A stretch of DNA of 64,000 nt from Marinomonas rhizomae (GCF_024397855.1 NZ_CP073343.1:248001-312000); one strand, 5' to 3'. Shown: positions 23,587-32,948, counted from the first letter of the stretch. Translations and numbers: made by a program. Notes: a model not told the origin generated them from the letters alone.

Positions 23587-25113
23587 ATGAATCGTTATTC
23601 TCTCATCGCCTCAGCAACTATCGCCTTGTTGAGTGCGTCTAGTAGCCTCGCTCAGTCTGTTGAATATCAATACAGCAGCAAGGCAACTTATGTACCTAAA
23701 CAAGATTTAAACAGCTACGAAGCCGTACCTAATGGTTATGAAATTGCTTATACGCAATTGGTTGAACGCCATGGAGCACGCGCATTATCAAGTCCTAAAT
23801 ACGATATATTGACTAAGCAAGTATGGACGTTGGCGAAACAACGCGGTCAATTAACAGAGCTAGGTGAAAAACTTGGGCCGATCACAGATCAAGTAACCGC
23901 CGCAAACAAAACTCTAGGCTACGGCTTACTCACAAAAATTGGTGAAGAAGAGCCTTCAGGTATTGCTACACGCATGGCTGAGCGTTTGTCACCGCTCATG
24001 CGGAATACATCCCAACAGCCAGTCTGCATCCAAGTGCAAACATCAGGTAAAGCGCGGGCCAATCAAACAGCCCATTTCTTCATGCAGTCGCTTGCAAAAG
24101 ACGTTAATTATGTAAGTGATGATGCGGCGCAGTGTTATCAAACCCAAACACAAGCCAATAAAATTGATAAGAAAATGGTCAATAAATACGAGCTTTACTC
24201 CCACAAAACCAATCCAGCGAAAAACGCTAATTATCAAGAGTACAAAGGCAATTATGAAGCGTATAAAGCGTTTAAAAAATCAGACAAGCTAGAAGCGGCC
24301 TTTGATGAACTAGCAAGACTGCCGCAAACCAAATTATTGGCTCGTGAGATGCTAGAACGCATTTATAGCAAGGAGTTTGTCGACTTCCTTGAGCACCAAA
24401 TTTCTGATGACAAAAACTGCGATGTGGCGGCTGGAGATTGCTTTAAAACCAATACTCGTAAACCAGATGAAACAGAAGACGATTGGAAGTACGTGCAAAA
24501 CGAAGTCGATGCGGCATCCAAGCTTTACAACATGTTTATTATCGCGCCTGGGATGTTGCGAGAGGCCCAAGCACAAGGTGGTGAATGGGATCTGAAACAG
24601 TTTATTACGCCAGAAGAGTCCGCTTGGTTCGCTTACCAGTCTGATGCGGAAGATTTCTATGAAAAAGGGCCAAGCTTTGCGGATGGCCATGGCGTGACTT
24701 ATAACATTGCGAAGCCCCTGCTAAAAGACATGTTCAATGAAATGGACGCCGTTGCGAACGACCGCCAAGCGGTTAAGCATGTCGCCAAACTTCGTTTTGC
24801 CCACGCGGAGCAAATTATGCCCTTGGCGGCGCTTCTGCATGTCGAAGGCAGCCAGAAATCCGCGGCCCCTGATGAACTTTATAGCCAAGCAAATAATGCA
24901 TGGCGTGGCGGTTGGGTCACGCCTTACTCTGCGAACATTCAATGGGATCTGTTTAAAAGCAAAAAACCGAATAGTGCCACTTTGGTGAAGATGCTCTACA
25001 ACGAAAAAGAAATCGGCTTTAAAGACGATTGTAACGTCTTTCCAGGCACTCAGTATTTCTACAGTTTAAACGAACTAGAACGTTGTTACCGCGATGAATT
25101 AAGCCTTCACTAG
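23587..25113 (+). CDS. Secreted histidine phosphatase, MINPP-type phytase
   Basis: 508 residues starting at the ATG at 23587, which has AGGAAG just upstream; longer readings of the frame have no ribosome binding site. A signal peptide (cleavage after about SSLAQ, residue 23) sends it to the periplasm. The histidine-phosphatase motif is VERHGARA (Arg61, His62, Arg65). The second site is HAE (His406-Glu408), as in multiple inositol polyphosphate phosphatases, not the HD of AppA-type acid phosphatases. Expected role is phosphate release from inositol polyphosphates such as phytate. A porin gene follows after about 115 bases and may supply substrate or take up product. Confidence 0.82.
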   Translation: MNRYSLIASATIALLSASSSLAQSVEYQYSSKATYVPKQDLNSYEAVPNGYEIAYTQLVERHGARALSSPKYDILTKQVWTLAKQRGQLTELGEKLGPITDQVTAANKTLGYGLLTKIGEEEPSGIATRMAERLSPLMRNTSQQPVCIQVQTSGKARANQTAHFFMQSLAKDVNYVSDDAAQCYQTQTQANKIDKKMVNKYELYSHKTNPAKNANYQEYKGNYEAYKAFKKSDKLEAAFDELARLPQTKLLAREMLERIYSKEFVDFLEHQISDDKNCDVAAGDCFKTNTRKPDETEDDWKYVQNEVDAASKLYNMFIIAPGMLREAQAQGGEWDLKQFITPEESAWFAYQSDAEDFYEKGPSFADGHGVTYNIAKPLLKDMFNEMDAVANDRQAVKHVAKLRFAHAEQIMPLAALLHVEGSQKSAAPDELYSQANNAWRGGWVTPYSANIQWDLFKSKKPNSATLVKMLYNEKEIGFKDDCNVFPGTQYFYSLNELERCYRDELSLH

Positions 25114-25229
25114 CGGTACATCACCACTTTCAGTACTTAATGAACTCTTAAATAAATTATAAACACTTTTCAATAAGGTGGGGTTGCTGTTGTCTAGCGA
25201 CACGGACAAGCCTCATCGAGGAACTTAAA

Positions 25230-26159
25230 ATGAAACAGACAATTCTAGTAACCGCGATGCTTTCTTCTCTCACGACCACTTCCGTTATGGCGGCCACCAT
25301 TGTTGATCAAGACGGCTTTAAATATAAACTGAATGGTGACATCCAAATCCAATTGCAAAAAGACAATGGTGAAGATAAAAATCTCTACGTGAATTTTGAT
25401 TCTTTGAAACTTGATAACAAAATTTCTTATCAACTCACCAAGGACCTGAGTGCTTTTGGTCGAATTAAGTTTGATTTTGATGACGCGGCTAACGATGACG
25501 AAGATCAAAATAGCGCGGCACTTAAAGACGCTTATGTCGGTTTTGCTTACCGTGATACTGCGCTGTCGGTTGGTAAGCAAGATTACGCCACGGATGAGTT
25601 TGGTGTGGCGGAGGACTATGAGATGGACTCGGACGATGTGGCTTTTGATGAAACGGGTGGCGACGACGTTATCTTAGTAAACTTCGACCTAGACAAAGTT
25701 AACCTTATGCTTTCGACGGAATTACGAGCAGAAGGTGAAGACAGTGAAGACGAGCAGTCATTTGATGCGTTTGCATCATTTAATGTTTCAGACGTGGAAT
25801 TCGCCGTCGCTTATCAAAATCGTGAAGTGGCAATTCATGGCGATAAGATGGACTCGTATGGTGTGAGTGCCAAATACGATGCCGGCTTTGCGACCTTCGC
25901 AGCAGACTACTCGGAAGCGAAAGACACGTTAAAAGTCTATAACCTAGTGACCATGTTTGACGTAGCCGACTCGACCACCATGGTGCTTGGTTATGTGAAT
26001 AATAAGCCTGAATCGGATGAAGAAGTTCGTGAGTGGTATACCAACGTGACGTATGCGTTTCCTGAATTTAAAGACGTAAAAGTCTTTGCAGAGCTTTCTA
26101 ACACCAACAAAGAAGGCGCGGAAATGGCCTACGTTGCAGGCACAGAAATCGAATTTTAA
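25230..26159 (+). CDS. Gram-negative general porin
   Basis: 309 residues. Signal peptide MKQTILVTAMLSSLTTTSVM-A-A, then a 16-strand-type beta-barrel rich in alternating hydrophobic residues and acidic loops (DDAANDDEDQN, EGEDSEDEQS). It ends in a terminal aromatic residue, IEF, required for outer-membrane insertion. The strongly acidic loops suggest cation preference. It follows the MINPP gene and could be co-regulated. AGGAAC precedes the ATG. A hairpin (26171-26192) follows. Confidence 0.87.
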   Translation: MKQTILVTAMLSSLTTTSVMAATIVDQDGFKYKLNGDIQIQLQKDNGEDKNLYVNFDSLKLDNKISYQLTKDLSAFGRIKFDFDDAANDDEDQNSAALKDAYVGFAYRDTALSVGKQDYATDEFGVAEDYEMDSDDVAFDETGGDDVILVNFDLDKVNLMLSTELRAEGEDSEDEQSFDAFASFNVSDVEFAVAYQNREVAIHGDKMDSYGVSAKYDAGFATFAADYSEAKDTLKVYNLVTMFDVADSTTMVLGYVNNKPESDEEVREWYTNVTYAFPEFKDVKVFAELSNTNKEGAEMAYVAGTEIEF

Positions 26160-26170
26160 ACTTGGACTCA

Positions 26171-26192
26171 TGCCCTACTTTCCGGTAGGGCA
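26171..26192. terminator. Hairpin after the porin gene
   Basis: TGCCCTAC (26171-26178) and GTAGGGCA (26185-26192) with a 6-base loop. There is no T-run, so rho-independent activity is uncertain. Confidence 0.5.
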
Positions 26193-26211
26193 CTGAAATT
26201 GTGAAATTGTG

Positions 26212-26345
26212 AAATTGGGGTCAGATGAAAATAGAGCACCGAGCAATTGGGGTCGAGCAATTGGGGTCGAGCAATTGGGGTCCGAGCAATTGGGGTCAGA
26301 TGAAAATAGAAAACCGAGCAATTGGGGTCAGATGAAAATAGAAAA
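26212..26345 (+). repeat. REP array upstream of the RAYT transposase
   Basis: The core ATTGGGGTC occurs six times (starting near 26214, 26246, 26260, 26274, 26289 and 26321). Copies 1, 5 and 6 continue as AGATGAAAATAGA, the full REP unit. Copies 2 to 4 are 14-base tandem units, GAGCAATTGGGGTC, lacking that tail. This looks like local expansion of a REP end, and the inverted form appears after the transposase. Confidence 0.85.
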
Positions 26346-26463
26346 CGGGTCGCCAGCTTGACTCAATAAGTGTTTACCCTAAGATATCGGTTAGCCTGAT
26401 ATTTATGAACAGGATGTTCGTATCAGCGTTTTTTCAGTAAAGCTTATTTCAAAGGAGTGAAAT

Positions 26464-27165
26464 ATGGCGAGGCTTCCACGACTTTGTCCGATTGGCATCC
26501 CGCAACACATTATCCAACGTGGCAACAACCGCCAAGTGTGTTTTGCCAGTGAAGATGACTTCATCGCTTATGCGCATTGGCTAACGGAATACGCTCAAGA
26601 GTTTAACGTTAAAGTGCATGCATGGGTCTTGATGACCAATCACGTACACTTACTTGCAACACCGATGAGCGAGAGCGGTATCTCGAAGATGATGCAAGCA
26701 CTGGGGCGCCGCTATGTCCGTTATTTCAACTACACCTACCAAAGAACCGGTACATTGTGGGAGGGGCGATTTAAATCTTGTGTCATCAATGCTGAAGAAT
26801 ACTTTTTTATCTGCCAGCGATACATCGAACTGAATCCCGTTAGAGCTAATATGGTTGGTCATCCTGCTGACTACAAATGGTCGAGCTATCGCTTTCACGC
26901 CCAGGAGTCACTAGATCTACAAAGTGAGCTTTGGCAACCCCATGAACTTTATCTCAAGCTTAGCCGTCAGCAAGAAACTCGAGCGAAGCGTTACCAAGCT
27001 TTATTCAAATGTCACATCCCAGAAGAAGAACTCGGACGGATTCGATCCGCTACGCATTCAGATATGGCACTTGGGAATGACAGATTCAAAGAAGAGATTG
27101 AGAAGTTAACGGGTAGGCGAGTGACGCCAAGAAAACGCGGTAGGAAACCGAGTCAGATGGATTAA
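26464..27165 (+). CDS. REP-associated tyrosine transposase (RAYT, Y1/HUH family)
   Basis: 233 residues, full length for the family. The HUH motif is in MTNHVHLLATP (about residues 58-68) and the catalytic tyrosine in RYIELNPVRA (about residue 120). The WEGRFKSCVI and YKWSSYRFHA blocks are typical, as is the C-terminal LGNDRFKEEIEKLTGRR. These enzymes cut and join single-stranded DNA and spread REP sequences. AAGGAG precedes the ATG. REP units in opposite orientation flank it (26212-26345 and 27152-27190), and eroded copies of its 3' end lie at about 15.6 and 22.1 kb, so the family has been active here before. Confidence 0.93.
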   Translation: MARLPRLCPIGIPQHIIQRGNNRQVCFASEDDFIAYAHWLTEYAQEFNVKVHAWVLMTNHVHLLATPMSESGISKMMQALGRRYVRYFNYTYQRTGTLWEGRFKSCVINAEEYFFICQRYIELNPVRANMVGHPADYKWSSYRFHAQESLDLQSELWQPHELYLKLSRQQETRAKRYQALFKCHIPEEELGRIRSATHSDMALGNDRFKEEIEKLTGRRVTPRKRGRKPSQMD

Positions 27166-27190
27166 TTTTTTCATCTGACCCCAATTGCTG
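27152..27190. repeat. Right-hand REP hairpin of the RAYT element
   Basis: GTCAGATG (27152-27159) within the last codons pairs with CATCTGAC (27172-27179), followed by CCCAATTGC, the inverted REP core. The hairpin therefore starts inside the transposase gene. A further inverted core (GACCCCAAT) lies at 27295-27303. Confidence 0.75.
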
Positions 27191-27226
27191 CACAATTGCT
27201 GCAGCCCCCCAATTACTGCAATTACT

Positions 27227-27307
27227 CTGAATGTTCCCTTCTTGCGTTAACTAGTTGTTATTTATATGAAATTCGTGGGTATGCCCCAGCATCTGACCCC
27301 AATTGCT
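27227..27307 (+). repeat. Diverged direct repeat, copy A
   Basis: About 81 bases alignable to 27427-27507 with one single-base gap. Shared blocks include CCCTTC, ACTAGTTGTTATT-like, AAATTCGTG, CAGCATCT and AATTGCT. Copy A ends in the REP core CATCTGACCCC where copy B has CATCTTTTTCT. Confidence 0.7.
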
Positions 27308-27426
27308 TAGAGTTATATGAGTATTTGGGCTGACAAATGGAAGTATTTTGTTCAGAATAGTGATCGTGCTCCGTTTATGGTTCTCATTTTTGATTGTTTT
27401 TGACTAAGCTATTGATTTATAAGGAT

Positions 27427-27507
27427 TATGAGCGCTCCCTTCGTATGCTAACTCATTGTTATTAATATCAAATTCGTGAGGATATTCAGCATCTTTTTCT
27501 AATTGCT
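27427..27507 (+). repeat. Diverged direct repeat, copy B, immediately upstream of the NERD-helicase gene
   Basis: Second copy of the 27227-27307 repeat, about 200 bases on. It ends 14 bases before the helicase gene start codon, so it includes that gene's leader and probably its promoter. Copy A may be the leftover leader of a lost paralogue, or a duplication made when the REP element arrived. Confidence 0.65.
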
Positions 27508-27521
27508 CATTAAGGAATAAA

Positions 27522-29912
27522 ATGGCGAAAATTTACCCTACCTTTGGACCTAAAACGAACGATAGCTTAAAAGCCGAACCTCATGTTTATAATCTATTAA
27601 AGAAATTAGATGATGACTTTACTGTTATTCATTCGTTGGCTTGGTTAATGCCAAATAGATCAAGTCAAAATAAAAGTATGATAGGTGAGATCGATTTTAT
27701 TATTTTTCACCCTCATTATGGCGTGTTGGCAATTGAGGTGAAAGGTGGGAAAGTGCATATAGATAAAGATGGATTTTATTATGATAAAAGTGATTTTTAC
27801 TCTAATGAAATAAAAAAGCAATATATAGACCCTGAAAAACAATTGAGTAGAGGGTTGTGGCCGTTGCAAAATATATTAAATCCTTTTTTGAAGGGGCTTA
27901 AAATAAGTAGAGCTTTTATATTTCCTGATTCAAATTTAAATATCATGAAGCCTTCTTTATGTTATGGAAGTTTTAGTCTTCTTATTGAAAAAAAATCACT
28001 TCCTTTTTTAGAAGAAAAAATTATTGAAATAATGATGGAGCAAAAGAGATATCATAATATTCCTGATTATGATAGGAAGGCAATTGATTTTGCTGTTAAT
28101 GCTCTATTACCAAGTAAAAGAAGTATTGATTTTCTCTCAGAGCGTATTGATTATGATAAAAAGTTCTTAAAGTTTACTAGAGAGCAATATGAGTGTGCAA
28201 TCATTTCGTTAATGAAAAGAAAAAGTATTATAACTGGTTGGCCAGGGTCAGGGAAAACTTTAGTTTTATTGCAGCTCGCCAATTACTTTTCAAAACTCAA
28301 TCTCAAGGTTTTGTTTCTAACTCAAAATTCTTTACTTAGAGATAAAATATATAATTGTATTAAGGATTATAGGTGTTGTGATGTTTATACTCTTTATGGC
28401 TTCGTCGGTGGCTCTATTGATATAAAAGATCATGAGAAAATGGAAAAGTCTTTGAAACTAAAAATAGATGATGGTGGAGTGGAGAAATATGATATTTTAA
28501 TTATTGATGAATCTCAGGCTTTCAATGAAAAATATTGGCAGCATTTATACTATGCTTTTAGAGAAAAGAGGATTGTAGCAGGTATTGATGAATCTCAAAA
28601 GTTCATTTATGAGACTGGCTGTACTTTATCCTTTTTAGAAGAGCTCTTTGAAGATAAAGCTTATGTATTATGTGAAAGTTTAAGGATTCCTAAAAAAGTT
28701 TGTGATCGTATAAAGTTATTTCAGTCTCCAAAGTACTCAATTATTAATAAACGAGATGATGACGATGATACATTACAAGAAATTATAACCGATGATAAAG
28801 AGTATGAAGTTAGAAAGATATTAGATGAACTGTTTGTTGAAGGTGTATCTCCTGAGGAAATATGCATTCTCGCTCCTTTTTCTTCGGGTCGTATAGCAAC
28901 TGATCTTATACCTCAGGGAGTTACTGTTGAAAGTATAGGGCGGTTTAGAGGGCTGGAAAAACCGATAGTCATAATATATGGTGCAAATAATATAACAGAC
29001 CTTGAGTTTTTTTGTTCTTACTCTAGGGCTACATCTAAATGTATAGTTATACTCGATGTTAAGAGAATAAATGATGGGGATTACGATTCGCTAGGAAAAA
29101 ATCTTACAGATAATAAAAGTAATGAAATAAATGATTTAGTTCTTTCTCAGTCTACCAATAAATTATTAGAAAGCCTTGACTTTTCAAACACGTTGATTTT
29201 TTCTTATCCCACAAAGGTGTATTGGAGTAAAAAAATTGGGTCATATTTTGTTTTGTCAGATAAGAATCCAATATTGAGTGTCTTGTTGGCCGAATACCTG
29301 TCTTTAGATTTAGATTTTAGTGTTGTATATTATTTCCCAAATAGTATTAATTCACTTTATTTAAGGACGGAAGATTCCAGTTTTACTTTTGATGCTTTTG
29401 TGGCAAAGTGTCCTGTTTGTAATGAAAAAATTCTTTTTCATTCTGGTTCTTGCCTTTCTTGTAATAAAGTTTCAAAAAAAAATGATGTAAATCATGGTGT
29501 TATCCTAGCGCAAAGTGACATGATAAAAGAAATAAGTGGTAAAAGTCTTGAATTTAAAAAAACTCTTAATCCTAGGGTAACAGCTATTTTAGGTGTTATG
29601 AAAAGGAGTAGTATTTTTGAGGATGAAACGTTGATAGGTTTCTTCAAAGAGAATTATGAGCCTAAATATACTGCTTTATTTGCTCATGTTATTATTTCTA
29701 TGCACATAATAACGCGCTCTTCAAAGACTAATTATTTTAAGATTGGTGATATAATAAGTTTTATTTGTTCTCATAGTGATGATTATAATTTTGACAGGTT
29801 ATCACTAGCTGGAAGTCTAGGCTATATATTTGGCCTTTTGGAGAAAAAAGGCTTAGTAGATAAAGATAAAGATAAAGGAAAAAGTGGAAAATCGATTTAT
29901 TACTTGAACTGA
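27522..29912 (+). CDS. NERD nuclease-related domain / SF1-like helicase / zinc-ribbon protein
   Basis: 796 residues, much richer in A and T and in ATA, AGA and TTA codons than its neighbours, which points to recent transfer. Residues about 15-120 are a NERD domain, a PD-(D/E)XK-like predicted nuclease (GEID 55-58, IEVKGG 71-76). The helicase core has Walker A GWPGSGKT (239-246), Walker B DILIIDESQ (324-332), RFRGLE (474-479) and the arginine-containing YSRATSK (500-506). A zinc ribbon, CX2C-X10-CX2C (Cys630, 633, 644, 647), precedes a 140-residue C-terminal region. AAGGAATAAA precedes the ATG. Nuclease-helicase fusions of this kind are common in anti-phage defence; here the role is inference. 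Confidence 0.8.
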   Translation: MAKIYPTFGPKTNDSLKAEPHVYNLLKKLDDDFTVIHSLAWLMPNRSSQNKSMIGEIDFIIFHPHYGVLAIEVKGGKVHIDKDGFYYDKSDFYSNEIKKQYIDPEKQLSRGLWPLQNILNPFLKGLKISRAFIFPDSNLNIMKPSLCYGSFSLLIEKKSLPFLEEKIIEIMMEQKRYHNIPDYDRKAIDFAVNALLPSKRSIDFLSERIDYDKKFLKFTREQYECAIISLMKRKSIITGWPGSGKTLVLLQLANYFSKLNLKVLFLTQNSLLRDKIYNCIKDYRCCDVYTLYGFVGGSIDIKDHEKMEKSLKLKIDDGGVEKYDILIIDESQAFNEKYWQHLYYAFREKRIVAGIDESQKFIYETGCTLSFLEELFEDKAYVLCESLRIPKKVCDRIKLFQSPKYSIINKRDDDDDTLQEIITDDKEYEVRKILDELFVEGVSPEEICILAPFSSGRIATDLIPQGVTVESIGRFRGLEKPIVIIYGANNITDLEFFCSYSRATSKCIVILDVKRINDGDYDSLGKNLTDNKSNEINDLVLSQSTNKLLESLDFSNTLIFSYPTKVYWSKKIGSYFVLSDKNPILSVLLAEYLSLDLDFSVVYYFPNSINSLYLRTEDSSFTFDAFVAKCPVCNEKILFHSGSCLSCNKVSKKNDVNHGVILAQSDMIKEISGKSLEFKKTLNPRVTAILGVMKRSSIFEDETLIGFFKENYEPKYTALFAHVIISMHIITRSSKTNYFKIGDIISFICSHSDDYNFDRLSLAGSLGYIFGLLEKKGLVDKDKDKGKSGKSIYYLN

Positions 29913-30019
29913 TTTTTTCAGTTTTATTGAGAAATATTCAAATTACATGCTTTTAAATATTGCTGTTAAGAGCCTCGAATCTCCTTGCTTAGGCAGCTCA
30001 CCGAAGACAGACGAAATAG

Positions 30020-30048
30020 AAAGCCATGCTGCCCAGCATGGCTTTTTT
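30020..30048. terminator. Terminator between the helicase gene and polA (convergent)
   Basis: AAAGCCATGCT (30020-30030) and AGCATGGCTTT (30035-30045) around a 4-base loop, with TTTTTT following on + and a U-rich tract (CTTTCTATTTC) following on -. It can end both the helicase and polA transcripts. Confidence 0.75.
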
Positions 30049-30074
30049 CGTTTTAGAGCTACAATACAAGGCGC

Positions 30075-32840
30075 CTAATGCGCCTCATCCCAATTATCCC
30101 CAACCCCAGCCTCAACAAGTAAAGGCACGTCAATCTGACTACTGTTCTGCATGATGTCGACGATTTTTGCTTGGGCTTTTTCTAGGTCTTTTTCGGCCAC
30201 TTCGAAGATGAGTTCATCGTGTACTTGCATGATCATTTTCACGTCTAGGTCGGTTTCAGCGAGCCAGTCGTGCATTTTTATCATGGCGCGTTTGATGATG
30301 TCGGCGGCGGAGCCTTGCATCGGGGCGTTGATCGCGGTGCGTTCGGCGGCTTGGCGCATCATGGCGTTTTTCGCTTTGATGTCTGGCAAGTACAAACGAC
30401 GGCCGTAGATGGTTTCTACATAGCCTTTCTCTTTCGCGCTTTCGCGGGTGTTTTCCATGTATTGCTGTACGCCTGGGTAACGCTCGAAGTAGCGTTTGAT
30501 GTATTTGCCTGCTTCTGGGCGACCAATGCCAAGTTGTTTCGCGAGGCCAAAGGCGGACATGCCGTAGATCAAGCCGAAGTTGATGGCTTTGGCGCGGCGG
30601 CGTTGTTCGCTGGTGACGTCGTCTAAGCTGACTTCGAAGACTTCCGCGGCGGTGGCTTTGTGCACGTCGGCGTCTTTTGTGAAAGCGTCTAATAAGCCCG
30701 GATCTTGCGACAGGTGCGCCATGATGCGTAATTCGACTTGTGAGTAGTCGGCCGCGACCAGTTTGTAGCCAGCAGGTGCGATAAAAGCTTGGCGAATGCG
30801 GCGACCTTCAGCAGAACGAATCGGGATGTTCTGCAAGTTCGGATCAGTCGACGACAAACGACCTGTCGCGGTAATGGCTTGGTGGTACGAGGTATGAATG
30901 CGGCCGGTTTTCTGGATCATCTCTGGCAGTTTGTCTGTGTAAGTGGATTTCAACTTAGACAGGCTGCGGTGTTCCATGATCAAGCGAGGCAGTTCGTAGT
31001 CTTGCGCCAGTTCTTGCAAGATTGGTTCGGCGGTCGATGGCTGGCCTTTTGGCGTTTTTTTGATAACGGGCAAGCCTTGTTTTTCGAACAAGATGACTTG
31101 TAGCTGTTTTGGCGAGCTTAGGTTGAAGCTTTCGCCCGCTTCTTCGTGGGCTTTGATTTCCAGTTCTTGCAGCTTGCCGGCGATTTCAGTGCTTTGCAGG
31201 TGCAAGAGTTCTGGGTCGATCAAGGCACCAGTTTGTTCCATTTTCGCCAATACTGGAATCAATGGGCATTCGATGTCTTTAAAAATGCTGACGAGTTCTG
31301 GCGTGGTTTCGATTTTCGGCCAAATGGCTTGATGCAAACGCAAGGTGATGTCGGCGTCTTCTGCCGCATAAAACGCGGCGACTTCTAAGTCGATTTGGTT
31401 AAAGGTTTTTTGCTTGGCGCCTTTGCCTGCAATGTCTTCAAAGCTCACATTGGTGTGGCCGAGGAACTTGCTGGCAAGGGTGTCCATGTCGTGACGTGAA
31501 CTCACGGAGTTGTACACGTAAGATTCCAACATGGTGTCGTAAGCGATGCCGCGTAAGGTGATGTCGTAGTTGTTTAGCACGTTGGCGTCGTATTTTAGAT
31601 GTTGGCCGACTTTCGCTTGGTTGTCATCTTCGAGCCAAGGTTTCAGTTGTTCTAGCACCCAAGCGCGATCTAGCTGTTCTGGCGCGCCTTCATAGTCGTG
31701 CGCCATCGGAACGTAGGCGGCTTCGCCGACTTCTACCGAGAAGGACAAGCCAACCAGTTCTGCAGCCATGTAATTAAGCGAGGTGGTTTCCGTGTCGAAG
31801 GCGACAAGCTCAGCGGCTTGGATTTTTTCTAGCCATTTGTTGAAGCTTGTTTTGTCTAAGATGGTTTCGTAGTTGGCTTCGAGATTGGATTTTACCGGTG
31901 TTTCTACTTGGCCATCATTGCCGACCGTGTCGCTTGCGGTTTCTACGCTTGGCGCTTTGTCTAGGTCGGACAACCAAGTTTTGAATTCCATCTTGGTGAA
32001 CCATTCACGCAGCTTTTCTTTGTCGGCTTCGCCGTTTTTCAATTCTTGTGGTTCGAAAGGCAGTTCTACGTCGCATTTGATGGTCGCCAAGGTATAAGAC
32101 AGCTCGGCCATCTCTTTGTTGTCTTCCATTTTTTGCTTCATGGTTTTGGAACCACGAAAACCCAAGTCAGCGATCTCGTCTAGGCGGGTGTAAATGTCTT
32201 TGATGCAGCCCAAACCTTGTAGTAAAGCAAGGGCGGTTTTTTCGCCTACGCCCGGTACGCCCGGAATGTTATCGACTTTATCGCCCATCAGCGCGAGGTA
32301 ATCGATGATCAGTTCTGGCGGAATGCCGAATTTGTCTTTCACACCTTGGATGTCCATGACGGTGTTGTTCATGGTGTTCACAAGGGTGACTTTGTCGGTA
32401 ACCAGTTGTGCCATGTCTTTATCGCCGGTGGAAACCACCACTTCGCGACCCGCTTCGCCCACTTGTTTGGCGATGGTACCGATCACGTCGTCTGCCTCTA
32501 CATTATCGATGATCACCAGCGGCAAGCCCATGGCTTCCACCATGCGATGAATCGGTTCTATTTGCGGACGTAAGTCGTCCGGCATCGGTGGACGGTGGGC
32601 TTTGTATTCGCTGTAGATCTCGTCACGGAAGGTTTTACCCTTAGCGTCGAAGATGATCACCATTGGCGAATCTGGGTAGGTTTTGATTAGGCTGCGGATC
32701 ATGCTGATCACACCGCGCGTGGCGTTGGTTGGGTGACCGTCGCTGGTGTGCATGGGTGGAATCGCGTGGAATGCTCGGTAAAGGTAAGACGAACCGTCTA
32801 CCAAGATCATTGGTGTTTGTGTTGTTGAATCCGTAGCCAA
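30075..32840 (-). CDS. polA: DNA polymerase I
   Basis: 921 residues, normal length for a proteobacterial PolA. The 5'-3' exonuclease domain (1-290) opens with ILVDGSSYLYRAFHA. The proofreading domain keeps the DxE pair in VAFDTETTSLNY, so 3'-5' exonuclease is likely active. The polymerase domain has motif A DYSQVELRIMAHLS, the O-helix RRRAKAINFGLIYG and motif C MQVHDELIFE. The start is a TTG at 32840 with AGAGG 7 bases upstream; the next ATG would cut into the conserved N-terminus. The enzyme fills gaps and removes RNA primers. The nearby thrB and zinc genes match the gene order seen in pseudomonads. Confidence 0.97.
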   Translation of the reverse strand: MATDSTTQTPMILVDGSSYLYRAFHAIPPMHTSDGHPTNATRGVISMIRSLIKTYPDSPMVIIFDAKGKTFRDEIYSEYKAHRPPMPDDLRPQIEPIHRMVEAMGLPLVIIDNVEADDVIGTIAKQVGEAGREVVVSTGDKDMAQLVTDKVTLVNTMNNTVMDIQGVKDKFGIPPELIIDYLALMGDKVDNIPGVPGVGEKTALALLQGLGCIKDIYTRLDEIADLGFRGSKTMKQKMEDNKEMAELSYTLATIKCDVELPFEPQELKNGEADKEKLREWFTKMEFKTWLSDLDKAPSVETASDTVGNDGQVETPVKSNLEANYETILDKTSFNKWLEKIQAAELVAFDTETTSLNYMAAELVGLSFSVEVGEAAYVPMAHDYEGAPEQLDRAWVLEQLKPWLEDDNQAKVGQHLKYDANVLNNYDITLRGIAYDTMLESYVYNSVSSRHDMDTLASKFLGHTNVSFEDIAGKGAKQKTFNQIDLEVAAFYAAEDADITLRLHQAIWPKIETTPELVSIFKDIECPLIPVLAKMEQTGALIDPELLHLQSTEIAGKLQELEIKAHEEAGESFNLSSPKQLQVILFEKQGLPVIKKTPKGQPSTAEPILQELAQDYELPRLIMEHRSLSKLKSTYTDKLPEMIQKTGRIHTSYHQAITATGRLSSTDPNLQNIPIRSAEGRRIRQAFIAPAGYKLVAADYSQVELRIMAHLSQDPGLLDAFTKDADVHKATAAEVFEVSLDDVTSEQRRRAKAINFGLIYGMSAFGLAKQLGIGRPEAGKYIKRYFERYPGVQQYMENTRESAKEKGYVETIYGRRLYLPDIKAKNAMMRQAAERTAINAPMQGSAADIIKRAMIKMHDWLAETDLDVKMIMQVHDELIFEVAEKDLEKAQAKIVDIMQNSSQIDVPLLVEAGVGDNWDEAH

Positions 32841-32948
32841 AATAGAACCTCTTTGTGAATCGGCAAATATGAGGTCTATTCTATGTGTTTGAGCGTGTTT
32901 TTACAGCCAAAATGCCTGATAAGTTTTGAAAGCTTAATGTGAGAGGGG

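Noticed and set aside
24352..24690. Open frame opposite the phytase gene
   Set aside because: Shadow of a well-supported gene, with no recognisable protein features.
26212..26345. CRISPR-like repeats
   Set aside because: The repeats lack unique spacers of constant length and match REP units of the adjacent RAYT transposase; no cas genes are nearby.
29913..30048. Spot 42-like small RNA downstream of polA
   Set aside because: The location and a terminator invited the idea, but it would run against polA and there is no convincing promoter or sequence resemblance.
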